A stretch of 64,000 nucleotides of DNA from assembly GCF_036549475.1 (NCBI RefSeq), contig NZ_JAZHLI010000001.1, forward strand, positions 1 through 64,000, given 5' to 3'. A model generated the notes under the pieces. It saw only the letters and a program-made list of their open reading frames with translations, was not told the DNA's origin and searched no databases. The translations under genes and the position numbers were made by a program. Below, one piece after another: positions 42,580 to 50,152 of this stretch. How positions within the stretch are numbered: position 1 is the stretch's first letter; each line of letters starts with the position of its first letter. This DNA comes from Aurantimonas sp036549475 (GTDB taxonomy: Bacteria > Pseudomonadota > Alphaproteobacteria > Rhizobiales > Rhizobiaceae).

Positions 42580-43743
42580 TTGGCAATCAGCAAGACAGAC
42601 ATTCTGGAGCAGCTCAAGCGGGTCAAGGGCCCCGATCTCACCGGCAATATCGTCGATCTGGGCCTGGTCTCCGACATCTTCATCGCCGACGGCAAGGTCT
42701 TCTTTTCCCTGACCATCCCGGCCGAGCGGGCAGAAGAGCTCGAGCCGCTGCGCGCCGCCGCCGAGAAGGCCGCGTCCAGCGTGGCCGGCGTGGACAAGGC
42801 GACCGTCGCCCTGACCGCCGAGGCCAGCGCATCCACGGCCCGGGCCGTACGTCCCGCGCCGAGCCCGGCCCAGGCTGCGGCCGTGCCGCCGCCAATGGCC
42901 GCACGCGCGCGTCCGCAGACACCCCAGCCGCCGCAGAAGGCGGGCGTGCCCGGCATCGGCGCGATCATCGCGGTCGCCTCGGGCAAGGGGGGCGTCGGCA
43001 AGTCGACCACCTCTGTCAATCTCGCCCTCGGCCTCCAGGCGAACGGCCTGAAGGTCGGGATCATGGACGCCGACATCTACGGCCCCTCCATGCCGCGGCT
43101 CCTGCACATCTCGGGTCGTCCGCAGAACGTGTCGGGCCGGATCATCAAGCCGATGGAGGGCTACGGGCTGAAGGTCATGTCGATGGGCTTCCTCGTCGAC
43201 GAGGAAACCCCGATGATCTGGCGCGGGCCGATGGTCATCTCGGCCCTGACCCAGATGCTGCGCGAGGTGGAATGGGGCGAACTCGACGTGCTCGTCGTCG
43301 ACATGCCGCCGGGCACGGGCGATGCCCAGCTGACCATGGCGCAGAACGTGCCGCTGGCCGGCGCCGTCATCGTCTCGACGCCGCAGGATCTGGCACTGAT
43401 CGATGCGCGCAAGGGCCTAGCCATGTTCCGGAAGGTCGACGTGCCGATTCTCGGCATCGTCGAGAACATGAGCTATTTCATCTGCCCCGATTGCGGCGGC
43501 CGGCACGACATCTTCGGCCATGGCGGCGCCCGCAAGGAAGCCGAGCGCATCGGCGTGCCCTTCCTGGGAGAGGTGCCGCTGGACATGCAGATCCGGTCGA
43601 CCTCCGACGGCGGCACGCCCATCGTCATGTCCGAGCCCGACAGCGTGCATGCCAGGACCTATCGCGAGATCGCCCGGATCGCGTGGGAGCGGGTCGGCGA
43701 GGAACGCCGGATGGTCAGCGCGCCGTCGATCGTCTTCGAATAG
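42580..43743 (+). CDS. apbC: Mrp/ApbC iron-sulfur cluster carrier ATPase
   Basis: This is a P-loop ATPase that carries Fe-S clusters, 387 residues. An N-terminal MIP18/DUF59 domain (about 1-75, ILEQLKRVKGPDLTGNIVDLGLVSDIFIADG) is joined by a Pro/Ala linker to the NTPase domain: deviant Walker A SGKGGVGKSTTSVNLALGLQ, DADIYGPSMPRLL, VDMPPGTGDAQLTM and a cluster-binding CPDC motif (YFICPDCGGRHDIFGHGG). The start is TTG at 42580. It is likely to serve the many Fe-S proteins encoded alongside. Confidence 0.94.
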   Translation: MAISKTDILEQLKRVKGPDLTGNIVDLGLVSDIFIADGKVFFSLTIPAERAEELEPLRAAAEKAASSVAGVDKATVALTAEASASTARAVRPAPSPAQAAAVPPPMAARARPQTPQPPQKAGVPGIGAIIAVASGKGGVGKSTTSVNLALGLQANGLKVGIMDADIYGPSMPRLLHISGRPQNVSGRIIKPMEGYGLKVMSMGFLVDEETPMIWRGPMVISALTQMLREVEWGELDVLVVDMPPGTGDAQLTMAQNVPLAGAVIVSTPQDLALIDARKGLAMFRKVDVPILGIVENMSYFICPDCGGRHDIFGHGGARKEAERIGVPFLGEVPLDMQIRSTSDGGTPIVMSEPDSVHARTYREIARIAWERVGEERRMVSAPSIVFE

Positions 43744-43758
43744 GCCGTTAGCAAAACA

Positions 43759-43781
43759 GGCCGGAGCCCCGCGCTCCGGCC
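43759..43781 (-). terminator. Terminator after moeA (minus strand)
   Basis: GGCCGGAGC (43759-43767) pairs with GCTCCGGCC (43773-43781) across a 5-base loop. On the minus strand it is followed by TGTTTTG, a reasonable T run, so it should terminate moeA, and it may also act for mrp on the plus strand. Confidence 0.7.
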
Positions 43782-43792
43782 GTGCCACCGGT

Positions 43793-45049
43793 TCAGAACA
43801 GGCTGGCCCACGGGAGGAAGCCGACGGTCTCGCCCGGCGCCACGGTGACCACCTCCTCGCCGAGCTCGACGAGACCGTCCGTATCGACCAGGGACGACAG
43901 GAGGCCGGCGCCCTCGCGCGGGAATTTCACGACCTCCAGCGCGCCGTCCGCCGTGCGGCGCAGGCTGGCGCGGACATATTCCCGCCGGCCCAGCTTCTTC
44001 TTGTAGGCGAAGCCGGCCCGCACCGGCGTCGCCATCGCCGCTTCGGGCTGGGCGCCCGCCAGCGCCAGGATCGCCGGGCGCGCCACATGGGTGAAGGTCA
44101 CGAAGCTCGCCACCGGATTGCCCGGCAGGCCGATCAGCGGCACGCCGCCGATCACCCCCATCGCCACCGGACGGCCCGGCTTGATGGCGATGCGCCAGAA
44201 GACCATCGCCCCCGCGCCTTCGACCGCATCCTTGACGAAATCGGCCTCGCCCGTCGACACGCCGCCCGAGGTCAGGATCAGGTCGTGCTCCGTCGAGACC
44301 GCCCGCAGGCTCGCGCCGATGGCGTCGCGGTCGTCCGGCAGGATGTTCAGGTCCGAGACCTCGCATCCCAGACGCTTCAGCATGGCGATCAGCATGAAGC
44401 GGTTGGAATCGAAGAGCTGCGAAGCCGCCCGCGGCGCTCCCGGCGCGACGATCTCATTGCCGGTGGAGAAGATCGCCACCCGCACGCGGCGGCGGACGGT
44501 GAGGTCCACCCGGCCCAGCGCCGCGGCCATGGCGATATCCTGGGGCCGTAGCCGGCGGCCGGCCTGCAGCACAATGGCGCCCTCGGCGACATCCTCGCCG
44601 GCTGGCCGCATGTTGGCGCCCGCCTTCAGTCCCGCCGGCAGGACCACCGCCCCGTCCGCCTCGATCTTCACGTCCTCCTGCATGAAGACGGTATCGGTGC
44701 CGCCGGGCATCGGCGCGCCGGTGAAGATGCGGGCCGCCTCGCCGGGCCGCACGACGACATCGGATCGCGAGCCCGCTTCCACGCGGCCGCGGACGGAAAA
44801 GCGGCGCTCGCCATCCTGCGGCAGATCGGCGCTGGCGATGGCGTAGCCGTCGACGGCGGAATTGGCGAAGGGGGGCAGCGCGATCGGCGCGGCGACATCG
44901 GCCGCGAGGATGCGGCCGTCGGCCTCGGCGAGCGGCACCGTCTCGACCTCGGCCAGTGGCTGCAGCCGGGCCGCGATCAGGGCCACGGTCTCGTCGACGG
45001 TCATCATCGGCCCGCCGAATGCGAAGCAATCGTCCGAAAGTTGCGCCAT
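43793..45049 (-). CDS. moeA: Molybdopterin molybdenumtransferase MoeA
   Basis: This enzyme inserts molybdate (or tungstate) into adenylylated molybdopterin, 418 residues. Canonical motifs are intact: LPPFANSAVDGYAI (active-site DGYA), the MoaB-like domain with RVRVAIFSTGNEI, ILTSGGVSTGEADFVKD and LIGLPGNPVASFVTFT. The start is MAQLSDDCFAFGG at 45049. It diverges from fdhD. It is the only one of the three MoeA-like proteins here with all the expected motifs, so it is probably the general enzyme. Confidence 0.94.
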   Translation of the reverse strand: MAQLSDDCFAFGGPMMTVDETVALIAARLQPLAEVETVPLAEADGRILAADVAAPIALPPFANSAVDGYAIASADLPQDGERRFSVRGRVEAGSRSDVVVRPGEAARIFTGAPMPGGTDTVFMQEDVKIEADGAVVLPAGLKAGANMRPAGEDVAEGAIVLQAGRRLRPQDIAMAAALGRVDLTVRRRVRVAIFSTGNEIVAPGAPRAASQLFDSNRFMLIAMLKRLGCEVSDLNILPDDRDAIGASLRAVSTEHDLILTSGGVSTGEADFVKDAVEGAGAMVFWRIAIKPGRPVAMGVIGGVPLIGLPGNPVASFVTFTHVARPAILALAGAQPEAAMATPVRAGFAYKKKLGRREYVRASLRRTADGALEVVKFPREGAGLLSSLVDTDGLVELGEEVVTVAPGETVGFLPWASLF

Positions 45050-45206
45050 CCCCGCACCCGTTCATCGCATCGGCCGCCACGGTGACCGGGCGCCGGTCCG
45101 GTCCCTATATGAGGGACCGACGACATTCTACCCTTGCGCGGTTCGCCCGCCCCCTGCACCCAGAGGGCACGGCATATGCCGGCAACAGCCTATCGACGGG
45201 AAGCGC

Positions 45207-46100
45207 ATGTCAGACACCGACGAGCGGCCACGGGCCGCCACCATCATGCCGGAGCCCGGCAATCCCCGCCTGACGGAAACCGTCGCGGGCATCGACCATA
45301 CCGGCGCGCAGGTTGCGGTCTCGGTGCCCGTGGAGCGGGCGCTAACGCTGTATCTCAACGCCCAGGAGATCGTCACGATGATGACGATCAACGACTATCC
45401 CGAATATCTGGCGCTCGGCTATCTCCTGAACCAGAACATGCTGAAGCCCGACGACGTGGTCACCGGCGTGGATTACGACGACGACCTTCAGGTCGTGGTC
45501 GTGCGGACCGAGCGCGGCACCAATTACGAGGAGAAGCTGAAGAAGCGCACGCTGACCTCGGGCTGCGCACAGGGCACGGCCTTCGGCGACCTGATGGAAG
45601 CGCTGGACGAGATCGCGCTGCCGGCCGCCAGCCTGCACACCTCCTGGCTCTACGAGCTGGCGAAGACGATCAACACCACCCCCTCGCTCTACCTGGAGGC
45701 AGGGGCGATCCATGGCTGCGTCCTGTGCGTGAAGGGGCAGCCGCTCTGCTACATGGAGGATGTCGGGCGCCACAACGCCGTCGACAAGATCGCCGGCTGG
45801 ATGTTCCGCCACGCGGTCGATCCGGCCGACAAGATCCTCTACACGACCGGGCGGCTGACCTCCGAGATGACGATCAAGACCGTGCGGATGGGCATTCCCA
45901 TCCTCGTCTCGCGGTCGGGCTTCACCGCCTGGGGCGTGGCGCTGGCGCGGCAGGTCGGCCTGACGCTGGTAGGCCGGGCGAAGGGCAAGCGCTTCGTGGC
46001 GCTGTCGGGGGCGGAGCGGATCGTTTTCGACCAGGATCCGGCGATGGTGGACGAGGAACACGGACGCAGCAGACGGAAGGGTGCAGACCATGACAACTGA
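45207..46100 (+). CDS. fdhD: Formate dehydrogenase accessory sulfurtransferase FdhD, altered CxxC
   Basis: FdhD delivers sulfur from the cysteine desulfurase to the molybdenum cofactor and is required for formate dehydrogenase activity. The 297-residue protein has the family regions ERALTLYLNAQEIVTMMTINDYPEYLALGYLLNQ and IHGCVLCVKGQPLCYMEDVGRHNAVDKIAGW, TTGRLTSEM and SRSGFTAWGVALARQVGLTLVGRAKGKRF. The catalytic loop reads TSGCAQGTAFGD, with Cys120 but Gly in place of the second Cys of E. coli CxxC (121/124). It overlaps mobA. Confidence 0.92.
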   Translation: MSDTDERPRAATIMPEPGNPRLTETVAGIDHTGAQVAVSVPVERALTLYLNAQEIVTMMTINDYPEYLALGYLLNQNMLKPDDVVTGVDYDDDLQVVVVRTERGTNYEEKLKKRTLTSGCAQGTAFGDLMEALDEIALPAASLHTSWLYELAKTINTTPSLYLEAGAIHGCVLCVKGQPLCYMEDVGRHNAVDKIAGWMFRHAVDPADKILYTTGRLTSEMTIKTVRMGIPILVSRSGFTAWGVALARQVGLTLVGRAKGKRFVALSGAERIVFDQDPAMVDEEHGRSRRKGADHDN

Positions 46101-46719
46101 CGATGCGGCGCCGGTCGGCGTGATCCTGGCGGGGGGCCTCGCCCGGCGCATGGGCGGCGGCGACAAGCCGATGCGCATGATCGCCGGCCGGCCGATCCTC
46201 GCCCATGTGGTCGATCGCTTCGCGCCCCAGTGCGCCGACACGATCCTCAACGCCAACGGCGATCCGGCGCGGTTTGCCGGCTTCGGCCTGCCGGTCGTTC
46301 CGGACAATGTCGCGGGGCATCCCGGCCCCCTCGCCGGCATCCTCGCGGCGCTCGACTGGGCGGCGGAACATCGGCCCGAGGCGGACTGGGTCGTCAGCGT
46401 CGCCGGCGACTGCCCGTTCCTGCCGCGTGACCTGGTTGCGCGGCTGTGCGCTGCGCGCGACGCCGAATCCGCGGACCTTGCGGTCGCGTCGTCGGGCGGG
46501 CGCACCCATCCGGTGATCGGCCTATGGAAGGTCGCGCTGCGCGGTGCTTTGCGCGCGGCACTGGTCGAGGAGGAGCTGCGCAAGATCGACCGCTGGACCG
46601 CACGCCATCCTCTCGCGACGGTGGCCTGGGAAGCGGAGCCGGTCGATCCCTTCTTCAACGCCAATACGATCGAGGATCTCGAAGACGCCGAGGCTCTGGC
46701 GCGGCAGGCCGCCGACTGA
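46090..46719 (+). CDS. mobA: Molybdenum cofactor guanylyltransferase MobA
   Basis: This enzyme attaches GMP to molybdopterin to give the guanine-dinucleotide cofactor used by formate dehydrogenase, about 209 residues. The GTP-binding signature is VILAGGLARRMGGGDKPMRMI, then AGHPGPLAGILAAL, SVAGDCPFLP and the DPFFNANTIEDLEDAE end. ATG 46090 or GTG 46081 are both possible, and either overlaps the fdhD stop. It works with MobB encoded at 24.6 kb. Confidence 0.94.
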   Translation: MTTDDAAPVGVILAGGLARRMGGGDKPMRMIAGRPILAHVVDRFAPQCADTILNANGDPARFAGFGLPVVPDNVAGHPGPLAGILAALDWAAEHRPEADWVVSVAGDCPFLPRDLVARLCAARDAESADLAVASSGGRTHPVIGLWKVALRGALRAALVEEELRKIDRWTARHPLATVAWEAEPVDPFFNANTIEDLEDAEALARQAAD

Positions 46720-46722
46720 TCG

Positions 46723-48684
46723 TCAGGCCGGTCGGAAGCCGGCCTCTTCCAGCGCGGCCCGCACGGAAGGCGAGGCAAGCGCGGCCAGGAAGTCCTGCAC
46801 GGCGGGGCGGTCCCGGCGCGCCGTGACCAGCGCGAAATCGTAGGATTCCTCGGCCAGCGGCAGGAAATCGAGACCGGCCGCCTTCGCGACCGGCGCGATC
46901 GTAACGCCCCAGTCGGCACGCTTCTGCACCACCGCCGTGGCGACCGCATTGTGGGATTTCGGCTGGTTCCAGTAGCCGTCGGGACGCGACGTGCCGAGCA
47001 GCCGGTCGATCAGGATGCGGGTGCCTGCACCCTGGTTGCGGTTGACCATCAGGCAATCCGGGTCGGCCAGTGCCGCCGCGACGGCCGCCTCGGCGGAGCG
47101 GCTGGCAAAGCGGGGATCGCCGCGCCGGAAGACGATGCCCTGCATGCGCCGCCAGCCGGGAAAGAGCTCCAGCCCCTCGGCCAGGAACGGCCGGTTGTAG
47201 CTGCCGGTCCGCGGGTCGAAGAGATGGATCGGCGCCAGGTCGCACTCGCCGCGTTTGGCCGCGGCGAGCCCGCCGAGGCTGCCGACCGTCAGGGTGCGCA
47301 CCGCCCGTCCCCGTTCGGCGAGCGGCTTGAGCACACGGTCGAGACCGGTGCAGTGGCTGCCGATGATGACGAGATCGGGGATTCGCAGCGACGGCGTGAA
47401 GAGGGTGACGGGGGCCTGCGTTCCGGCGGGCAGATGGTCGGCCAGCGCCGCGATGCGCAGGAAGCCGTCGGCCTGGGTGAAGGAAGTGATCGCGCCCGAT
47501 CCCTTGCCGGTCGGATAGGCGATCAGTTCGCCCTCGCCCTGGACCAGCGAGACCATGGCGAATTCCGTGCGGCCGAGCTCGGAGGCGACGCGGACGGGGA
47601 CGCGCGCGGTCACCTGCGTCTCGGCCCGCGGCGGCAGGCCGCCCATGCGGCGCAGGACCGGCGCGACCATGTCGTGGAAGGTGAACATGGCCGAGGTTGG
47701 AAAGCCCGGCAGGATGACCACCGGCTTGCCGTCGCACACCGCGAGGCACAGCGGCTTGCCGGGCTTCAGCGCGACCCCATGGGCCAGGATGCCGGGTGCG
47801 CCGAGCCGGTCGACGATGCGGTGGCTGACGTCGCCCGCGCCCTTCGACGTGCCGCCCGACAGCACCACCATGTCGCTGCCGGCAAGCGCGTCCCGCAGCA
47901 CGGCTTCCAGATTGGCCTCGTCGTCGGGACAGGCACCCAGACGCTGCGCCTCGCCGCCATTCTCGACCACGGCGGCCGCGACGATCGCTCCGTTGGTGTC
48001 GTAGACCGACGCCGGTCCGAGGGGCTGGCCGGGCTGCACCAGCTCGTCGCCCGTCGACAGCACCGCCACCCTGACCCTTCGCGTGACCGGAATCTCGGCG
48101 ATGCCGCAGGCAGCCAGCATGCCGACTTCGCGCGAGCCCATGACGGTGCCGGCGCGCAGCAGCAATTCGCCCGCCGCCATGTCGGAGCCGGCATGGGCCA
48201 CGAACTGTCCCGGCGAGGCGGCTCGCCGGACCTCCAGGCCGCCATCGCCGGTCGGCTCGGTGTGTTCGACCATGACGACGGCATCGGCCCCGCGCGGCAG
48301 CACCCCGCCGGTGGCGATCGGCGTCGCCGTGCCCGATGCGACCTGCAGCGTGGGCGTGACGCCGCAGGCGAGCGTCTCGCCATTGAGCGCCAGGCGCACC
48401 GGGCGGCCCTGCCCGCTCCGGGCGACGTCGGCGGCGCGCAGGGCGAAGCCGTCGACATTCGACCGGTCGAAGGGGGGCACGTCGATGGGCGACAGAACGT
48501 CCTCCGCGAGCACCCGGCCCAGCGCCTCGGCCAGGGCACATCGCTCGGTCGGCAGGGCACGCGGAAACAGCGCCGCCTCGAAGCGCTGCATCGCGTCTTC
48601 GCGGGACAGGATCGACAGGAATTGCTGCTGGTCGAGGCCGGCATTCGACGCGCCGGCGGGCGCATCGCGGGAATCGGTCGTCAT
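46723..48684 (-). CDS. MoeA-like protein fused to a periplasmic-binding-type domain
   Basis: This is a 653-residue two-part protein. Residues about 25-430 form a MoeA domain (VPPFDRSNVDGFAL; RVAVLSTGDELVQPGQPLG; VVLSGGTSKGAGDVSHR; VILPGFPTSAMFTFH). Residues about 435-650 form a PF12727 periplasmic-binding-like domain (VIIGSHCTGLDRVLKPLAERGRAVRTLTVGSLGGLAAAKRGECDLAPIHLFDP; NRNQGAGTRILIDRLL), the same domain as in the broken regulator at 25.3 kb. The MoeA NPV motif reads GFPTSAM. Such fusions are thought to help choose molybdate or tungstate for insertion. It overlaps the upstream MoeA-like gene by ATGA. Confidence 0.9.
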   Translation of the reverse strand: MTTDSRDAPAGASNAGLDQQQFLSILSREDAMQRFEAALFPRALPTERCALAEALGRVLAEDVLSPIDVPPFDRSNVDGFALRAADVARSGQGRPVRLALNGETLACGVTPTLQVASGTATPIATGGVLPRGADAVVMVEHTEPTGDGGLEVRRAASPGQFVAHAGSDMAAGELLLRAGTVMGSREVGMLAACGIAEIPVTRRVRVAVLSTGDELVQPGQPLGPASVYDTNGAIVAAAVVENGGEAQRLGACPDDEANLEAVLRDALAGSDMVVLSGGTSKGAGDVSHRIVDRLGAPGILAHGVALKPGKPLCLAVCDGKPVVILPGFPTSAMFTFHDMVAPVLRRMGGLPPRAETQVTARVPVRVASELGRTEFAMVSLVQGEGELIAYPTGKGSGAITSFTQADGFLRIAALADHLPAGTQAPVTLFTPSLRIPDLVIIGSHCTGLDRVLKPLAERGRAVRTLTVGSLGGLAAAKRGECDLAPIHLFDPRTGSYNRPFLAEGLELFPGWRRMQGIVFRRGDPRFASRSAEAAVAAALADPDCLMVNRNQGAGTRILIDRLLGTSRPDGYWNQPKSHNAVATAVVQKRADWGVTIAPVAKAAGLDFLPLAEESYDFALVTARRDRPAVQDFLAALASPSVRAALEEAGFRPA

Positions 48685-49805
48685 GGCGCCTCGTCGAGGA
48701 GTGATCCGGACAGTATGGTGCCGGCGGCGTCGCCTTCGCTGGCCGCGGCGACAAGGCACCATGCATTGGCGGCGGCCAGCTGGCCGAGCGGCAGCTCGCC
48801 GCAGGACAGCGGCGTCCAGGCGTCGGCCGCCTGCTGGAGAAGGACGAGTTCCGCCATGCCGATGGCCGAGGATATCTTGTGCGCCAGCGGCCGCGCAACC
48901 GCCGGCCGCGCACGGGCTCCGGAAAGGCGCGCCAGCAGCGGCTCGGCCAGCGCGAGCCACGCGGCCATGGCCTGGTCCGGCTGGCCGGGCAGCGCGATGA
49001 CCGGCGTGTCGCCGATCCGGCCGATGGCCGCCGTGCGTCCGGGCCGCAGCGCAAGGCCATGTGCAAACAGGGTGCCGGCACGGGCCAGGGCGGCGGCGGT
49101 CTGGTCGTGACCTCCCGCGCCCGTGCCCCCCACGACGACGACCAGATCGGCAAAATCGCCTGCCATGGCTGCGGCAATCGACGCGGCATCGCGCTCGGTC
49201 GAGACCTGCACCGTCTCGGCCCCCGCTTTTACCGCCCGCGTCGAGACCAGCCCGGTCGTCAGCCCCAGGCTGCCATCGCAGGCCAGATCGACGAGGCGCA
49301 GCCGCGGCCGGCGGATCGGCAGGGTTACCAGGCCCAGTGCGCGGGCGCAGGCGATATCGACGGCCGAGACGCGCCGGCCCGGCTCGAGCACACGGGCACC
49401 TTCCGCGATGTCGTCACCGGCGCGCCGGACGCCCTCGCCGGGGATGGCCTCGCAGGTGACCTCTGCGAATGGCCCGTCGGCGCCGACCCACTCGGCTTCC
49501 ACGACGCAGTCGCAGCCCTCCGGCATCGGCTCCCCGACTTCGATCCGCACCGGTGACGGGGCCAACATGGCTGGCGCATAGGCGGAGGCGCCGACGAGAT
49601 CGCCGGATGCCAGCGCCCAGCCATCGAGCGCCGCCAGGTCGCGGGCCGGAACCGCGCGCGCCGCAAAGACCGCGTCTCCCGCGACCATGCCGACGGCATC
49701 CGCCAGCGGCAGATCGACGGGCGCCACGGCCGCCACACCCTCGAGAATCCAGGCCTTCGCCGCCTCGAAGCCGGCGAGCGATCCCGCCGGACCCTGATCG
49801 CTCAT
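48681..49805 (-). CDS. Degenerate MoeA-like molybdopterin-binding protein
   Basis: This is a 374-residue relative of MoeA in which key motifs have drifted: the DGYA loop reads LAALDGWAL, the SGGxS loop reads VVGGTGAGGHDQTA and the PGNPV loop reads ALPGQPDQAM. The overall MoCF fold is kept (RRPRLRLVDLACDGSLGL; GEPMPEGCDCVVEAE). It is translationally coupled to the MoeA fusion gene, so a paired or heteromeric function in cofactor metal insertion is likely. The ATG at 49805 was chosen because the frame upstream lacks family similarity. Confidence 0.8.
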   Translation of the reverse strand: MSDQGPAGSLAGFEAAKAWILEGVAAVAPVDLPLADAVGMVAGDAVFAARAVPARDLAALDGWALASGDLVGASAYAPAMLAPSPVRIEVGEPMPEGCDCVVEAEWVGADGPFAEVTCEAIPGEGVRRAGDDIAEGARVLEPGRRVSAVDIACARALGLVTLPIRRPRLRLVDLACDGSLGLTTGLVSTRAVKAGAETVQVSTERDAASIAAAMAGDFADLVVVVGGTGAGGHDQTAAALARAGTLFAHGLALRPGRTAAIGRIGDTPVIALPGQPDQAMAAWLALAEPLLARLSGARARPAVARPLAHKISSAIGMAELVLLQQAADAWTPLSCGELPLGQLAAANAWCLVAAASEGDAAGTILSGSLLDEAP

Positions 49806-50152
49806 GCCATCCGGCCGAACGGCCCGGCGCGATAGCTCGCATGAAGACCCCGCCCCCCCATCGAGCGGTCGCGGTCCCTGGGCACGGTCATTGAGCGGAG
49901 GCAGGTCATCACGATACGAAACGTCTCTTCGATTCGGCGTCACGAGCCGCCTGCGGACAAGGGTAACGGCCTTTGCGGAACCGGGCAAACCGCCGAGCCG
50001 CACCCTCCAGCCGCGCCATCGCGACGCGCGTGGGACGGCAGGCGCCGCCCTTGTCTCCGCTATGCCGCTCGTGCAGTCTTGCCGAAATCCCATTCAGGCC
50101 GCTGTCCAACGTCCCGTTGCGAAGCGCAGTGCCGGCCGAGCCAGGTGAACGC
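49806..50152. other. Divergent intergenic region between MoeA-like pair and putA
   Basis: This 347-base gap carries the promoters of the MoeA-like genes (minus) and of putA (plus). TTGAGC at 49891-49896 and GATACG at 49913-49918, 16 bases apart, are a possible putA promoter. I see no gene and no clear Lrp or PutR operator. Confidence 0.35.
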
